Notes: a model not told the origin generated them from the sequence alone. Positions 20,301 through 30,565 are shown, counted from the stretch's first letter. The stretch is 64,000 bases of DNA from Ostrinia nubilalis (GCF_963855985.1 NC_087109.1:1880001-1944000); one strand, 5' to 3'. Made by a program: numbers and translations.

Positions 20301-22184
20301 ACAAAAACTAATACAAAATGCCTATTTATCACCAAAATTGGTAAATGTATGTACCTAAATGTCTATTACAGCTGCTATGGAATGTATCTAGGTGACCTGG
20401 AGATACAGCCGGATCATACAGGTTTCTGTCGGGTCTGGGTTTTTTTTTTATGGGGCGTGACCGTTCTTCTTTTAGCAGTTCTGCCTAGATCGTCGATTTG
20501 TTTTTTATTTGTGTGGCGATGTAAGAAACATACGTACATCTTTTCGCCTTCATGGCATTTAAAGATTCATTTGTTTTCGTTTCAGAAAAAGGACTGCCAC
20601 TACAAAGAAGTTCTACAATGGCCGGTCTGGTGCTTCCCGCAATCTTCACTAGATCGTCGGTTCATAGAGTGAGAGGCGTTTACAGGTATGTACCTAATAG
20701 TTATTTATTAGTTTGAATTGTACTAATCCGGGCCTTTTCAAGGTGAGAGTGAATAAAATTAGCTCTTATAGGGCAGATCGGGCAGATAATATGTTACATT
20801 CTAAACAGCATCTTAAAGGCCAACATACAAAATGTAAATATTTACTCTTTGATTTTTTTACATGTTACTGATCAAATCGAACCTTAAACACTGATGTGTC
20901 TAGCACAGATGTATGTTGACTAAAACGGCAATATTTTTAGCATCTTAGAATTTGCCTAACCAGTTATAACAGGCGTTCAATTTCGAACTACAATATAAAA
21001 AAAACTCAGAAAACTCATTTATTTATGCAAGTAGGCTTTTAAAAAGGACTTTTACAGTATTAACCCTACCACTGCTTCGGGACAATAAATGGGCCAGCGC
21101 TGAGAAGAAGCAGCGCAAGAAACTCAGTCACTATTGTCAGTTCTTTTTCAAGGGTTTACAGACTTTAAAATATGCATAGTTATAAATGTTTATGCTAGCT
21201 AGGCAGTTAAGCATCTCAAACATTTTTATCTTTGAAATAATCATCGACTGTAAAGTAGCCTTTTATATTATTATCATCTTAAAAAACTTACCACATACGG
21301 CAATCCAAACAACACCGTAGCGTACTTCCTCCCAACCTTATTGAATATGTACCCGCAGAAGGGGCTGGCCACCAGTCCCCCAATGTTGGCCACGGCCCCG
21401 AATAGAGACACTTCCAAACTGGTCATAGGTCTTGAGAGAACAGTGGAGTTGGAGGTGAAATTGGCCAATGTGTAGGATGGCCATGCGCAGATGAAGCCGG
21501 TCTGGCTGGCGAAGAAAGCCACTAGAAATAGAATGAACTTTAGTGTCATAAAAGACCAACTCTTTTTGCCTCTGATAGATTAGAGAGTGTTCCCATAGCA
21601 CATTAAAAACTAAATGACCTGGTTATGATACAAGACCTTTGTCACTGATCAATACCATACTAAACCCTAACAAATATTAGTGTGAGATCGTAGCATTTTC
21701 TAAAAATTCTCACCTTAAGTAACTCATTCTTTTTGTTCCTAATTACAAAACGAAGCTCAAAGATTCAATAAAATGTCAAGCATGCTGTAGCTTTTGGTTG
21801 AATTTCATTAAGTCTCGTACATACATTTATGTTGATAAATATCAATCAGAGGACAGAATCTATGATTGAGATTGAATTGACTTTTAAACTTGGTTTTGAC
21901 TAAAGACCTTAGAAACTCTTCAGCTACTAAAGGAATAAGAATCACTTCATTATTTTGGTCAATTCCCAGATGGGAAAAGATCATCTTAGAAAGAGTCACC
22001 ATCCCTTGAATTTCTTTCAATAATAATAATATGCAATTACCTAACTGTAAGTATCATTATATTTTTGAGTTCTCGTTTGCAAGAATATCGTTAAGTTTTC
22101 TTAAAAAAAAATTAAATACTAACGGCATAGCGTAGCTAATGATTGCACACCAACCGCAGACGATTTTAACTTCGGGCCCTCCAT
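14092..22184 (-). CDS. Trehalose/sugar transporter-like gene B (complete, 9 exons)
   Basis: Predicted 12-TM plasma-membrane carrier of the MFS sugar-porter family, 481 residues, close to the usual length. Exons (minus): 22184-22124, 21521-21292, 19178-19004, 17763-17618, 16795-16672, 16346-16263, 16079-15862, 14868-14686, 14316-14092; all GT/AG and phase-consistent (sum 1446 nt). Motifs: GRKYA at residues 84-88, SEIS-DSIRGGL near 135-145, KESPVY at 191-196, second GRK at 344-346, and PETKG at 463-467 near the C-terminus. The TM7 sequence CTIMMGSVVLQVYAEPLF lacks the QLSG(I/V)N box of classic sugar porters, so the substrate is uncertain. Start chosen because the small first exon aligns with gene A exon 1. 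It lies in tandem with gene A. Confidence 0.93.
14686..14868 (-). CDS. Gene B exon 8 (TM9-TM10)
   Basis: 183 nt, acceptor CATCCACAG, donor GTAAGG. YLLIITSALSGVCTFLLGVQ, FLIYLYTFVYTVGCAVIPFV, LAAEVFLPE. Confidence 0.95.
15235..15675. mobile_element. Inverted-repeat element in gene B intron 7
   Basis: The left block GCCGGTTATTATGAATAATT and its flanks reappear inverted at 15615-15675 as AATTATTCATAATAACCGGT. Multiple GTGATAAA/TTTATCAC and ATGAATAAT motifs crowd both ends. About 440 bases; no ORF seen. Confidence 0.6.
15862..16079 (-). CDS. Gene B exon 7 (TM7-TM8)
   Basis: 218 nt, acceptor TTTTTTTCCAG, donor GTAATG. KRALATVLIIIACTIMMGSV, LQVYAEPLFKEAVPSM, and DLLIASVVCVLVIDKFGRK with the second A-like motif. 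Confidence 0.94.
16263..16346 (-). CDS. Gene B exon 6 (loop before TM7)
   Basis: 84 nt, acceptor TTCAATAG, donor GTAAGT, phase 1 both ends. TDLEATEAMLQNKIDNMPRK then EPSWKIL. Confidence 0.88.
   Translation of the reverse strand, partial: TRIWKPLKQCFKTKSTTCLGKSHRGKF
16672..16795 (-). CDS. Gene B exon 5 (central loop)
   Basis: 124 nt, acceptor CTATAG is a weak tract, donor GTAAGT. EAAKSIAFYNQVAVDSKLVE and RIRLQLDPRLEKLLETE, matching gene A exon 5. Confidence 0.9.
16880..17005. repeat. Dispersed repeat R3, copy in gene B intron 4
   Basis: AATCACCATTTGATGAGAGC and TCATGTC.TCTCGTT are shared with 47918-48030; both have a CTACCCATT...GGCC edge. Probably a small MITE. Confidence 0.5.
17340..17516 (-). 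repeat. Dispersed repeat R4, reverse copy
   Basis: TAGATACTACAAGTGCTAGG, TTTGCATGGGGGTTTCTTTA and CTACGCGTACGAAGTCGCGG match 60355-60560. Confidence 0.65.
17618..17763 (-). CDS. Gene B exon 4 (TM5-TM6)
   Basis: 146 nt, acceptor TCCCACAG, donor GTAAGA, phase 1 to 0. LLVSYFLGGYLTYYQVVYTH and KESPVYLMLAGREE. Confidence 0.93.
17940..18098 (+). mobile_element. RTE tail in gene B intron 3
   Basis: GTGGACCGACGACCAGATAA, GGCGCTGGATGCAGGCCGTT, GGGGGAGGCCTATGTTCAGC and ATGATGATGGTGATGATGAT; no intact frame. Confidence 0.78.
18234..18864. mobile_element. TIR element (631 bp) in gene B intron 3
   Basis: The ends are inverted over about 43 bases with few mismatches (CAGTCCTCTCAACTTAAGCT against the complement of AGCTTAAGTTGATAGGACTG), and both sides have TA. 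The plus-strand interior holds ATGGCTCCTACT followed directly by the donor-like GTAAGT. GC-rich core near 18310-18350. Non-autonomous or decayed DNA transposon. Confidence 0.72.
19004..19178 (-). CDS. Gene B exon 3 (TM3-TM5)
   Basis: 175 nt, acceptor CTTCCAG, donor GTAAGT, phase 0 to 1. GLVGVGIAGQNVSLIFISEI then SHDSIRGGLTASSATGYFI; combines what gene A splits at SEICQ. Confidence 0.93.
19198..19290 (+). mobile_element. Short RTE tail
   Basis: ACCGTGCGATGTGGAAGTCA, GCCTATGTTCAGCAGTCGAC and (GATGAT)n; begins only about 20 bases upstream of gene B exon 3's acceptor, so it abuts the intron 2 polypyrimidine region. Confidence 0.75.
19735..19795 (-). mobile_element. RTE-like tail, (GTTC)n family
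   Basis: GTTCGTTTCAGCCAAATGAC followed by GTCCACTGCTGGACAAAGGC, the reverse complement of an RTE-like C-terminus with a short GAAC-type tail. Related copies: 37433, 42370, 46515 and 55500 (same strand) and 36895 (plus). Confidence 0.7.
20143..20472. mobile_element. 330-bp MITE in gene B intron 2
   Basis: Perfect 15-bp terminal inverted repeat AAAGAAGAACGGTCA, with a second inverted block GACCCAGGCCCGACAGAAAC against GTTTCTGTCGGGTCTGGGTT just inside. Open frames across it are not credible genes. Confidence 0.8.
21005..21250 (-). mobile_element. CR1/Jockey-type LINE 3' end in gene B intron 2
   Basis: Reverse complement of 62975-63290: GGACAATAAATGGGCCAGCG, AGAAGCAGCGCAAGAAACTC and AATAATCATCGACT. 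Shared with 35965-36135, 45955-46085 and 49145-49651. Confidence 0.78.
21292..21521 (-). CDS. Gene B exon 2 (TM1-TM2)
   Basis: 230 nt, acceptor TATTTCTAG, donor GTAAGT. QTGFICAWPSYTLANF, PMTSLEVSLFGAVANIGG, NKVGRKYATVLFGLPYV. Confidence 0.95.
22124..22184 (-). CDS. Gene B exon 1 (start codon)
   Basis: ATG at 22184; 20 codons plus one base (MEGPKLKSSAVGVQSLATLC), donor GTTAGT. Parallel to gene A exon 1. Confidence 0.8.
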
Positions 22185-22344
22185 GTTTAACACTTCCACA
22201 CCTTTTGCCTTCAAACGTTCAATCACACTAATTGCAAACGACAAAATGTCAACTACTCCCAGGAACTATATTGTTATAATACTATAATCGTTTATTTACC
22301 TTGATATATCAATGTTGATAACACACGGCAGGTAGACGCAGTAA

Positions 22345-22505
22345 ACTTCTTCTTTTTCTTCTTGTGGGTTGTAGTAATACGGGACTATTCCCACCTCTCG
22401 TTCCCACCGCTGCAACAACTTTTGTGTAGCCAGGATCTACAGCTTGACCGCCAATAAAAACCTAACCAGTTTAGATCAAAGTCCCGGAGTAAAGTTAAAC
22501 TGTTG
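22345..22505 (+). repeat. Dispersed repeat R2, copy upstream of gene B
   Basis: GGGACTATTCCCACCTCTCG, GTGTAGCCAGGATCTACAGC and CCGGAGTAAAGTTAAACTGT. As at gene A, an R2 copy sits within a few hundred bases upstream of the start codon. Confidence 0.68.
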
Positions 22506-22554
22506 TAGTGTGGGTTGTAATAAGACTAAGTATTGAGCAACAGTATACTATCCA

Positions 22555-22665
22555 TCGTTAAGTCATTGTCGTCGTTCCCATTGTGACTCTTGTAGCCAGG
22601 ATCCACAGATTGACTGCCAACAAAAACTCAACCAGTAAAGGCTAACTTTGTCCTGGGAAAAGTCT
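22555..22665 (+). repeat. Dispersed repeat R2, short diverged copy
   Basis: TTGTAGCCAGGATCCACAGA, then CAACCAGTAAAGGCTAACTT. Confidence 0.5.
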
Positions 22666-22779
22666 ATGAAATCAAAAACGATAGCATCATGAAAATCAAA
22701 TACTTTCACCTTAATTGAATCCAGAACCCTCCGATAGAAAGAATCCACCCATTAACTTCGGTGACATGTTACATCTAAA

Positions 22780-22978
22780 TAACTCAAAGGTGACTGACCG
22801 ACTAACTGACATAGTGATCTATCAACGCACAGCCCAAACCACTGGACGGGTTGGGCTAAAGTTGGCATGCAATTAGATGTTATCACGTAGGCATCCGCTA
22901 TGAAAGGATTTTACGAAACTCCACCCCTAAGGGGGTAAAACGGGATCCACGCGTACGAAATACGGCCGCTAGTTTTGT
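22780..22978 (-). repeat. Dispersed repeat R4, reverse copy
   Basis: AACTCAAAGGTGACTGACCG, ACTGGACGGGTTGGGCT and GGGATCCACGCGTACGAAAT, ending GGCCGCTAGT. Reverse complement of 40140-40350 and 57518-57712. Confidence 0.75.
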
Positions 22979-23245
22979 ATATGTCTTAGATAATGACAGC
23001 TAGTAGTCCCAGTATCAGTGGATAAGACTTCTTACCTCACCCCTATTGTAGCAAAATAGCTGTGATATATGTAGTGAGTAAACACAGCAATGCGTAGTAC
23101 AGTGATTGACACAATAATGATATTATATCAGTTGAATCTCGAAGAAATAGTAACCTTGACAATGGATGTAACTTGTTCATAATTCCTTTTTTTACCAGAA
23201 CTTTAAAGCCTTCAGCTGAACTCATGAAAAGTAATGATCAGAGCG

Positions 23246-24287
23246 CTTAGTGTGAGTTTACATCAAACGTTCTCACTTGTGAGCAAGATAAAAAAACATA
23301 TGAAAATTTTAGTTCTTGAAAGTTTCCGCTAGGGGCGCTGTACAATCCGTCATACATTTAACTGTCATTTTTTACGCGCTCACTAGTGACGACTAGGGTT
23401 TCTGCTCGAGCCTTCTCGAACTCGAGAAAACTCGAGAAATTTGGTTTCACTCGAGACGAGAAAAAAATTACCTGAGCTCGAGAATTCTCGAGTTTCGATT
23501 TTGAAGCTTTAATAGTCTTGAAAGCCTGTTTTCTTAGACAAAAGTAAGTTTTTAATTATTTAATAGGTTAACGTTGCTTTTAAACTGGCCTAGTCTTCCT
23601 TTTTTTAACTGATTTGATTTGCAATTAATGATCTCAATCGAAACTAAATAATAATGTTTACCTACGAGTATGCTATTAATGCTATACCTATTTATTATGT
23701 ATGTTTAACTCTGACTGATTTAAAGACCGAAAAATTTGTTAACTGTCTGTTAGGTTAGGTACTCGTGCCTCCTCGTAAAGTTTATTCAAGTCGTTATCCT
23801 AAAGAAATTTTAAAAATTATTAAAAAGTGTTTTTTTGTTTGTAAAAAAAAACTATTTATCGTAATTTTGCTATTTGGACTTTGTGTCCTTTGCAAAACAA
23901 GTGATTCAATTGTAGCTCCAGATTTTTTATTGTTATTTATCCTTAAAGTACACGCGACTTTATGACTTTTGTTCCTTTAGTTAATAACTAAGTTATGATT
24001 ATTAGTTAATATTAATATGAAAGAAGATTTCATTTTTTGTTTGTTTTCTTACCAAAATAAGTGGTACTAAATTCTAATATTGATTGTTGTGCATCAAAGT
24101 AGGTATATTAGATTAAAAAACCTGTGTTTTTATTAAATTTCAACCGATTTCAACAGTTTTAATTTAAAGACTCGAGACCCGAGAAAACTCGAGACTTTCG
24201 CCTCGAGAATTCCCGAAACTCGAGAAAAAAAATAGGTCGAGAAATCAGAAACCCTAGTGACGACGTTTGATGTAAACTCACACTAAG
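23246..24287. mobile_element. Outer MITE with 25-bp TIRs, split by a hAT insertion
   Basis: 23246-23270 (CTTAGTGTGAGTTTACATCA...) is the exact reverse complement of 24263-24287. Removing the nested 863-bp element leaves a MITE of about 170 bp. Confidence 0.82.
23394..24256. mobile_element. hAT-like element with clustered CTCGAG motifs
   Basis: Flanked by a perfect 8-bp target duplication GTGACGAC (23386-23393 and 24257-24264). Termini TAGGGTTTCTG and CAGAAACCCTA are inverted. Both subterminal regions (23412-23505 and 24170-24240) are packed with CTCGAG/GAACTCGAGAA motifs, likely transposase-binding sites. The interior has no convincing transposase. Confidence 0.82.
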
Positions 24288-24834
24288 CCCTCAGGCCGAA
24301 GATGGCAGCGAGCTTCCATCGGCATCCTCAACTATTAACGGAATTGGTTCTTACTATTTTTCCTGGTTGAGTCGTTAGGGCTTCTTGAATACTGTTATGT
24401 AATTTTTACATAATTCGAATAATAATATTAGTGTCTTTTAGGCCTAAGTAGGTAAAGGGAATCGAGATCAGCTAGAACAGCAAATACTTCTATACTCAGA
24501 GAGACGAACATGCGTGATTGTATTAGTGCGTATGCCTTTCCCTTCTGGCAGGGAGATCTCCTTTTAACCCTTACCACAGAATTCGCCGCAGGATGGTGGG
24601 TATTCAATTTAATTCATTTTTCCGCATTAAAAAAGGCATTTTGAGTAGTTTTAAAATGTTACAATACTAAATCTTTAAAAGTCCAAAATTAAAAATTTAG
24701 AAGCTTATCAGTTCATAATGATAGTGTAAAACGCGGTAATTTACTCAGTTTTTCTCTTTTATGACAAAGGCAAATATTTTTCAATTCAACAGTGAAATGC
24801 TGTTTCAAAAATACGTCAAAATTGTACAGCTGCC

Positions 24835-25165
24835 TCTCAATAGGCTAGTTTCCTAAAAAAAATTTTTTTAGTTTGTCATGTTTAATATCAAAAAATATTG
24901 GACACATATATTTTTATTTGTCAATCTAACAAATAATTACATAGTTATGGTGCGTTGAAGTTCCGCGCGACGTCACAAAGTGCGGCACTTTTATGCACTC
25001 ATTGACGTCACGGGCCTCTTCTTATGAACTTTGGCGCGCTTTATCTCTTTTAATTTTCATTAGTTTGAAAAAGTGAAAAATACGTGTAGAGTATTTTTTG
25101 CTACGTTAAATGACGGACTAATTAAAACTCTTGCTTTTTGACCCAGGAAACATCTTTATTATGTT
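24835..25165 (+). repeat. Dispersed repeat R5, copy 1
   Basis: CAATAGGCTAGTTTCCTAAA, ATATTGGACACATATATTTT, GAAGTTCCGCGCGACGTCAC, TTGGCGCGCTTTATCTC and GAAAAAGTGAAAAATACGTG align throughout with 47505-47820. Likely one end of an unidentified transposon. Confidence 0.72.
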
Positions 25166-25325
25166 GAGTATTGATGTTAATGAGTGAAAGAAGCATGTAG
25201 AGTCAATAATCGAAAGATTTGTTGATAAATCCTCCAGATTAGATTGTGTTCTATCTTAAACAGATTACACCTTATAAAGGAATAATAAAATGTCATGGAT
25301 GCAAGACTCGCCAATAGATTTTATA

Positions 25326-26960
25326 CACTTGCGAGCAAAAGTATGGAATCACTTACATGAAGTTGTTGCCACGCGACCTTGTGAACTAACGAATTTGTTA
25401 GTAACAAAAAAAGTGGCACCATTTTAAAGATTAAGCTTCTAACTTTAAATTGATACCAAATTCATTGAAATCACACCAGTATTTAAAAAGATATCCCGGT
25501 TAATGTGAAGAAGTAAGGAAAAAGACATGTATCAACTGTTTGATACGTCTCAAGTTGCGGCCTATTTACCCCCTATAAAAGCACGTGTTTTCGGATTTTT
25601 GCTTTCACACGTTGATCCTTACACATCTCCGCTTCTTTTGACACTTTACCTAGGATTCTACACCTTCAGAAGCAGCACAAATCGTTGCACTATTGCAAGA
25701 AGGGCTCAGCCAGAGGGCTGTCGCACGTCAGCTCCACATAAGCCAGTCTTGGGTTTCTAAAGTTTTAAGACGCTTTCAGGAGACTGGTTGATTTATCCTG
25801 AGACCAAGTTCTGAACAGCGCCGGTGCACATCGCAGAGGGATGACCGCTTTTTCATGTCAAACTCTCTATGAAATCGTTATTTGACTGATATCGACGTCC
25901 AGCAAGAGCTCAGAAATGTTCGTAGGATAGCTGTTAGCGAGTGGACAGTTCGTCTAAGATATGAGCAATAGAATTTGACTCCAAAAAGGTCTGCCACAGG
26001 CTCGTAACTGACGGCAAGTCACCGACTAGCACGCTTTCAATTAGCTCGCACTTATTTTGATGGGAAGGCGAGTAATGGAGGCGAGTTTTGTTCTCCGATG
26101 AATGCAGACTGTGTTTGCAGTGCAGCAGTCGAAGAGGTCGGGTCTATAGGCGGCCTGGGGAGAGATTTATGCAGTGCTGGTTCGCTGAAACAGTGGCTTA
26201 TAGGGGTGGCTTGCTCGTCTTCCCATCGAGATGTGTACGAGCAAATTGAAAGCGTGCTTATCGGTGACCTGCCGTCAGTTTCGAGCCCGTGGCAGGCCTT
26301 TTTAGAGTCAAATTCTATTGCTTATATCTTAGACGAACTGTCCACTTGCTAACAGCTATCCTACGAACATTTCTGAGCTCTTGCTGGACGTCGATACCAG
26401 TTAAATGACGATTTTATAGAGAGGTTGACATGAAAAAACGGTCATCCCTCTGCGATGTGCACCAGCGCTATTCAGAATTTGGTCTCGGGATAAAGCCACC
26501 AGTCTCCCGAAAGCGTCTTAAAACTTTCGAAACCCAGGACTGGCTTATGTGGAGCTGACGTGCGACAGCCCGCTGGCTGAGCTCTTCTTGCAATAGTGCA
26601 ACGATTTGTGCTGCTTCTGAAGGTGTAGAATCCCAGGTAAAGTGTCAAAAGAAGCGGAGATGTGTAAGGTTCAACGTGTGAAAGCAAAAATCCGAAAACA
26701 CGTGCTTTTATAGGGGGTAAATAGGCCGCAACTCGCGACGTATCAAACAGTTGATACATGTCTTTTTCCTTACTTCTTCACATTAACCGGGATATCTTTT
26801 TAAATACTGGTGTGATTTCAATGAATTTGGTATCAATTTAAAGTTAAAAGTTCAATCTTTAAAATGGTGCCACTTTTTTTGTTACTAACAAATTCGTTAG
26901 TACACAAGATCGCGTGGAAACAACTTCATGTAAGTGATTCCATACTTTTGCTCGCGAGTG
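25326..26960. mobile_element. Fold-back Tc1-like element, 1635 bp
   Basis: Arms 25326-26075 and 26211-26960 are inverted copies (about 750 bp each) around a 135-base loop, flanked by TA. Terminus CACTTGCGAGCAAAAGTATG. The plus arm encodes decayed Tc1 transposase HTH (VALLQEGLSQRAVARQLHIS) and DVQQELRNVRRIAVSEWTV; the loop continues with VLFSDECRLCL (first catalytic Asp). The C-terminal half is absent, replaced by the inverted N-terminal half. Reading frames are broken in both arms. Confidence 0.88.
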
Positions 26961-26999
26961 TAGATTACTATGCCCTAAATAAATATTGTAATGAAACAT

Positions 27000-27985
27000 A
27001 AATCAAAATGTTTTTTCGGAAATCAAATTATTTGTCAACACGTAGAGCTAGTACTTATGAATATAATGGCGTCTAGAATAATGATGAACAGATAAAAGAT
27101 TGCATTTCAAGCATCATGTTTTTTTAACTAGTTTGCTTTAGGTTGGAATTGAACCCACGATAGGTACTGTTAAAATACATTATTTACTTACACAATCATC
27201 GAGTGTTTGGAACTATGTATGATTTCCACAAATAGTTCTTGTTTTCTTCTTTCTTTCTTGTTTTGTTTTTTGTTTTGTTCTTGTTTTGGAAAAAAAAACA
27301 ATCTGATTCAGGTTCACAACCGTTTATTAATTAACAATAAGTCGAACTTAACTAATATTTACAGAAAATATTTCATTAATAGCAGAATTTATATAAATCT
27401 CTAAATGAATGATAAAAACACTATCCTGCTCTATATTAAACATTTAAATACTTTACAACTAAGTTGATCGTTAGTCTAATGGTAGAAATACTTAGGATAT
27501 AAATTATTTTTGTTTGCAGTTAGTATTTTAAGTTTTATCTACAAAAATTACAGATAGTATTTTTTTATACCATGTTAATTCGTTGTTCATTCACACTATT
27601 TATTAGTTTGCATTAACATTCATAAATAGGTTTTAATATTACCTATGAGAATGTTTACATTGTAGGTAATAACATTATCACATTTTTTTCTAGCAATCAA
27701 TCATCAAAACCTGTATTTTAAGCACAATATTTTATCAAATAGAGATTCTCCTTGTCCTTCTACTGTCACCAGCTTAATATACTCCAGCTTAAGGTACTCG
27801 TATATTGTACAATCATACCCTTTACATATAACTACATAAAGATGCAGTTAGTTCTTTAGAAGGTCCAAAATCAATTTAATATCAATTGTGACATTCGAAT
27901 CAAGACATATAACATTCAATACATCGATGAGCTAGTGACCGCATTTGAGAAAACAAATCATCAGCCTAGATATCTTCTCGACGCG
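27000..27985. other. AT-rich intergenic DNA
   Basis: Includes a CTTTCTTTCTTGTTTTG tract near 27250; no exon or paired repeat identified. Confidence 0.4.
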
Positions 27986-27989
27986 TATC

Positions 27990-29026
27990 TTATTGTCCAT
28001 ACCATGGACCTATAAAAAAAGGCGGACGGAACTCGCGCTACAACAAAACTGTGACGCAAAATTTTGGCGTTTGTCTATTGTGTGAGTGAATTTAGGGATG
28101 CCATGTTAGCCAAAACATTTTACCCATTTATTTTAAGAAAAACATAGATCGGCAGATGTTTCTTGGGAATGTAGACAGAATTATTCCGTGCCATTTTAAA
28201 AGGATGAAAGGTGAATGCGTTGAGGTAGGCGCGAAATTTTCAATGTTCAAATTTTCAATGTTCAAATTTTCTTACATAGTTTGCAAGTCAGTGTGTCAGG
28301 GTATGTACAATTACATACATAATGTTGATCAAAAATGATTCACGCAGTTACAAATTACGAATCTTGTGTACATTATAATCATAATCTTATGCATCATTAA
28401 TATATTATTATTATCTCTGATAGATTTTTTTTAACATACAACCTGACACTGACTTGCAATCAATGTAAGAAAATTTGAATTTCGCAGTTCCACATTTTTG
28501 GGAAGGATCAAATTTGCCTATGAAAATATATCCCATTAAAACACAATTATTATGATAAATCATTTTATTTCCATATGCGTAATAAATAACTAAAAAGTCC
28601 TAAAATTATTATTAATTTCCCATATTTCGAGTAATTTTCCCACGTAAATAACTGAGAACACTGGTCTTTGACGTATTATTTTTTCGAGTGAATGACGTTT
28701 GATTTCAATTAATTTCAATATTTTAATGTCGGGAAATAAGTGATTGGATTATTATTTTGCCTGTGAAATGTGATTCCTTAATTTTTGTTTGTTCGAACAG
28801 AACGGTTTTTACACAATGTCATCACACAAGACATGTCGTATTCGTGTTGTTTTTTCGCTGCTTAAATGTGTCAACTGTGTGAAGTTTGCACTTGAAGTGG
28901 TGTATCAGGGTGTGAATGTGTGCGTGCCGGCCTGTACGTACAGGCAAGCTGGTGTATCCTAATGTCACAGTATTTTGTTGATGAGAATCCGTCCGACTTT
29001 TTTTATAGGTCCATGGTCCATACTAA
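27990..29026. mobile_element. 1.04-kb TIR element next to ZP gene stop
   Basis: CCATGGACCTATAAAAAAA with CGGACGGA near 28002-28030 is inverted at 28986-29018 (TCCGTCCGACTTTTTTTATA, GGTCCATGG), and CAACAAAACTGTGAC is mirrored further in. No transposase ORF. It ends about 30 bases from the stop codon of the ZP gene, so that gene's 3'UTR probably runs into it. Confidence 0.68.
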
Positions 29027-29057
29027 CACATTCACACTTTCATCACAATCAAATTGC

Positions 29058-30565
29058 TTACGCAAACTTGACGGATCCTTGCGATCTCATCCAGCAGAAC
29101 GACACACTAACGCTGGTCAGCAGAGACCCGAGGAAGACTAGAACACTTCCCCACAACGCTGCCGATGGTGACACGCAGAACCCTGCTGGTTCTGGAGGCA
29201 GATCTTCAGACAACACCACCCTCAACCCTTTGCTAATAGTCGTGGAAGGCTCAACAGTTCTGTTCCCTATATGGATCAGATCGCGTCTTCTTCTTCTAGG
29301 CTCTAAGCTTCCAGGGTTGGGGCAGGCATCGCAGTCAGTCTTGCACAGCTCCACGTCGCATTGGATGACCAAGTCCATCTCGTCGGGGAATTTGAACGCG
29401 TTGAAGTACGCAAATGCTATGACAGATGCTCCAGTATTCCCTGTTTCTCTGGTCTTCTGGAAGGCGCCGAAGAGTTTAGGTTTCAGGACGCAGCCGTTGC
29501 TATCAGTCAACGGAACGACGTGATTGCTCTGAGAGTCACGAGCAACGCATTCTCTGACGAAGATGTCGAAGCCAGCATCGCCTGTGACCGTTACAACTAA
29601 AGTCATGGTTTCTCCAATCTTAACCAAGCCGTTTGCTTCAGGAGCGAACGGTCCCTTTCCGACTTGGATGTCCAGTCGCGCCATAGCAGTGTCTCCACTA
29701 AAGTTGCTTGTAATCTGATTCAACATTCCTACGCTGAGGGAAGACACCAGCTGCTTAGTCAGGTTTCCTTCCCACAAACATCTCACTCTACGGATATGGT
29801 CCCACACTTCTTGAATGCCTGGTTCATTCTGCAGAACGAGGACGTTCTCCAAGTACGCTTGACCTTCGTTTTCGAAATCACTGAAGAATCTGGTTCCACA
29901 AGTGTTCAGACTAACGGTGAATGAGAATTTTACTTGATTAGAGTTCTCGCGGACGTAGACACATGCAGGTTCATTGAAATGGTCTTGGGAGTAAATGAGA
30001 CCGTTGTAAGGTTTGTTGAACTCGATGTTGATGGTCATCATTTCCTTGCCACAGTCCACAGTGATCGCGTGGATATGAGGAGGGTGACGGTCGTCATCAT
30101 CGGCATCAGGCACAGGTGACGGGGAGCTTTCTGGTATAATAGGCTTTTCTGGTGGTTGTGGTACATAAGAAGGGGTCTCATCACTTGGCGATGGTTGACT
30201 AGGTTGATATGACGGGGAAGTAGGCTGGCTAGGTTGATAACTGGGCTCTGAGGGCTGACTCGGTTGGTATCCAGGTTGACTGGGTTGGTAATCTGGTTGA
30301 CTTGGTGTGAAAGAAGGTTGACTTGGTGTGAAAGAAGGCTGACTGGGTGAATATGGCGGTTGCTCTGGTTGACTAGGTGGAAGGTAGGGCTGGCTAGGGG
30401 TGGGAGATGGCTGACTGGGCTGGTACGACGGAGACGAGGGTGACGGACCCTCACTGTATGAAGGTGTGGGTCTTGACCCTGATGGTGGATACCCGGTTGG
30501 TGGCAGATAGGACGCAGGCTCGAACGGTCTTGGTTTTTCTGGTTTCCCTCCAAAATACTGACGAG
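29058..30565 (-). CDS. ZP gene exon 2 (repeat region, ZP module, TM, stop)
   Basis: 1508 nt continuous open frame from acceptor TTTCAG at 30566 to TAA at 29060-29058. The long open frames on the other strand and frames here are mirror artefacts of the QPSQP repeats and of codon bias. Confidence 0.95.

Noticed and set aside
20280..20672. 130-codon plus-strand frame
   Set aside because: It crosses the end of the 330-bp MITE and a degenerate RTE-like piece (20585-20665), with no family resemblance.
28975..29523. 182-codon plus-strand frame opposite the ZP exon
   Set aside because: It is antisense to a strongly supported coding exon, starts inside a transposon end, and has no domain or splice support.
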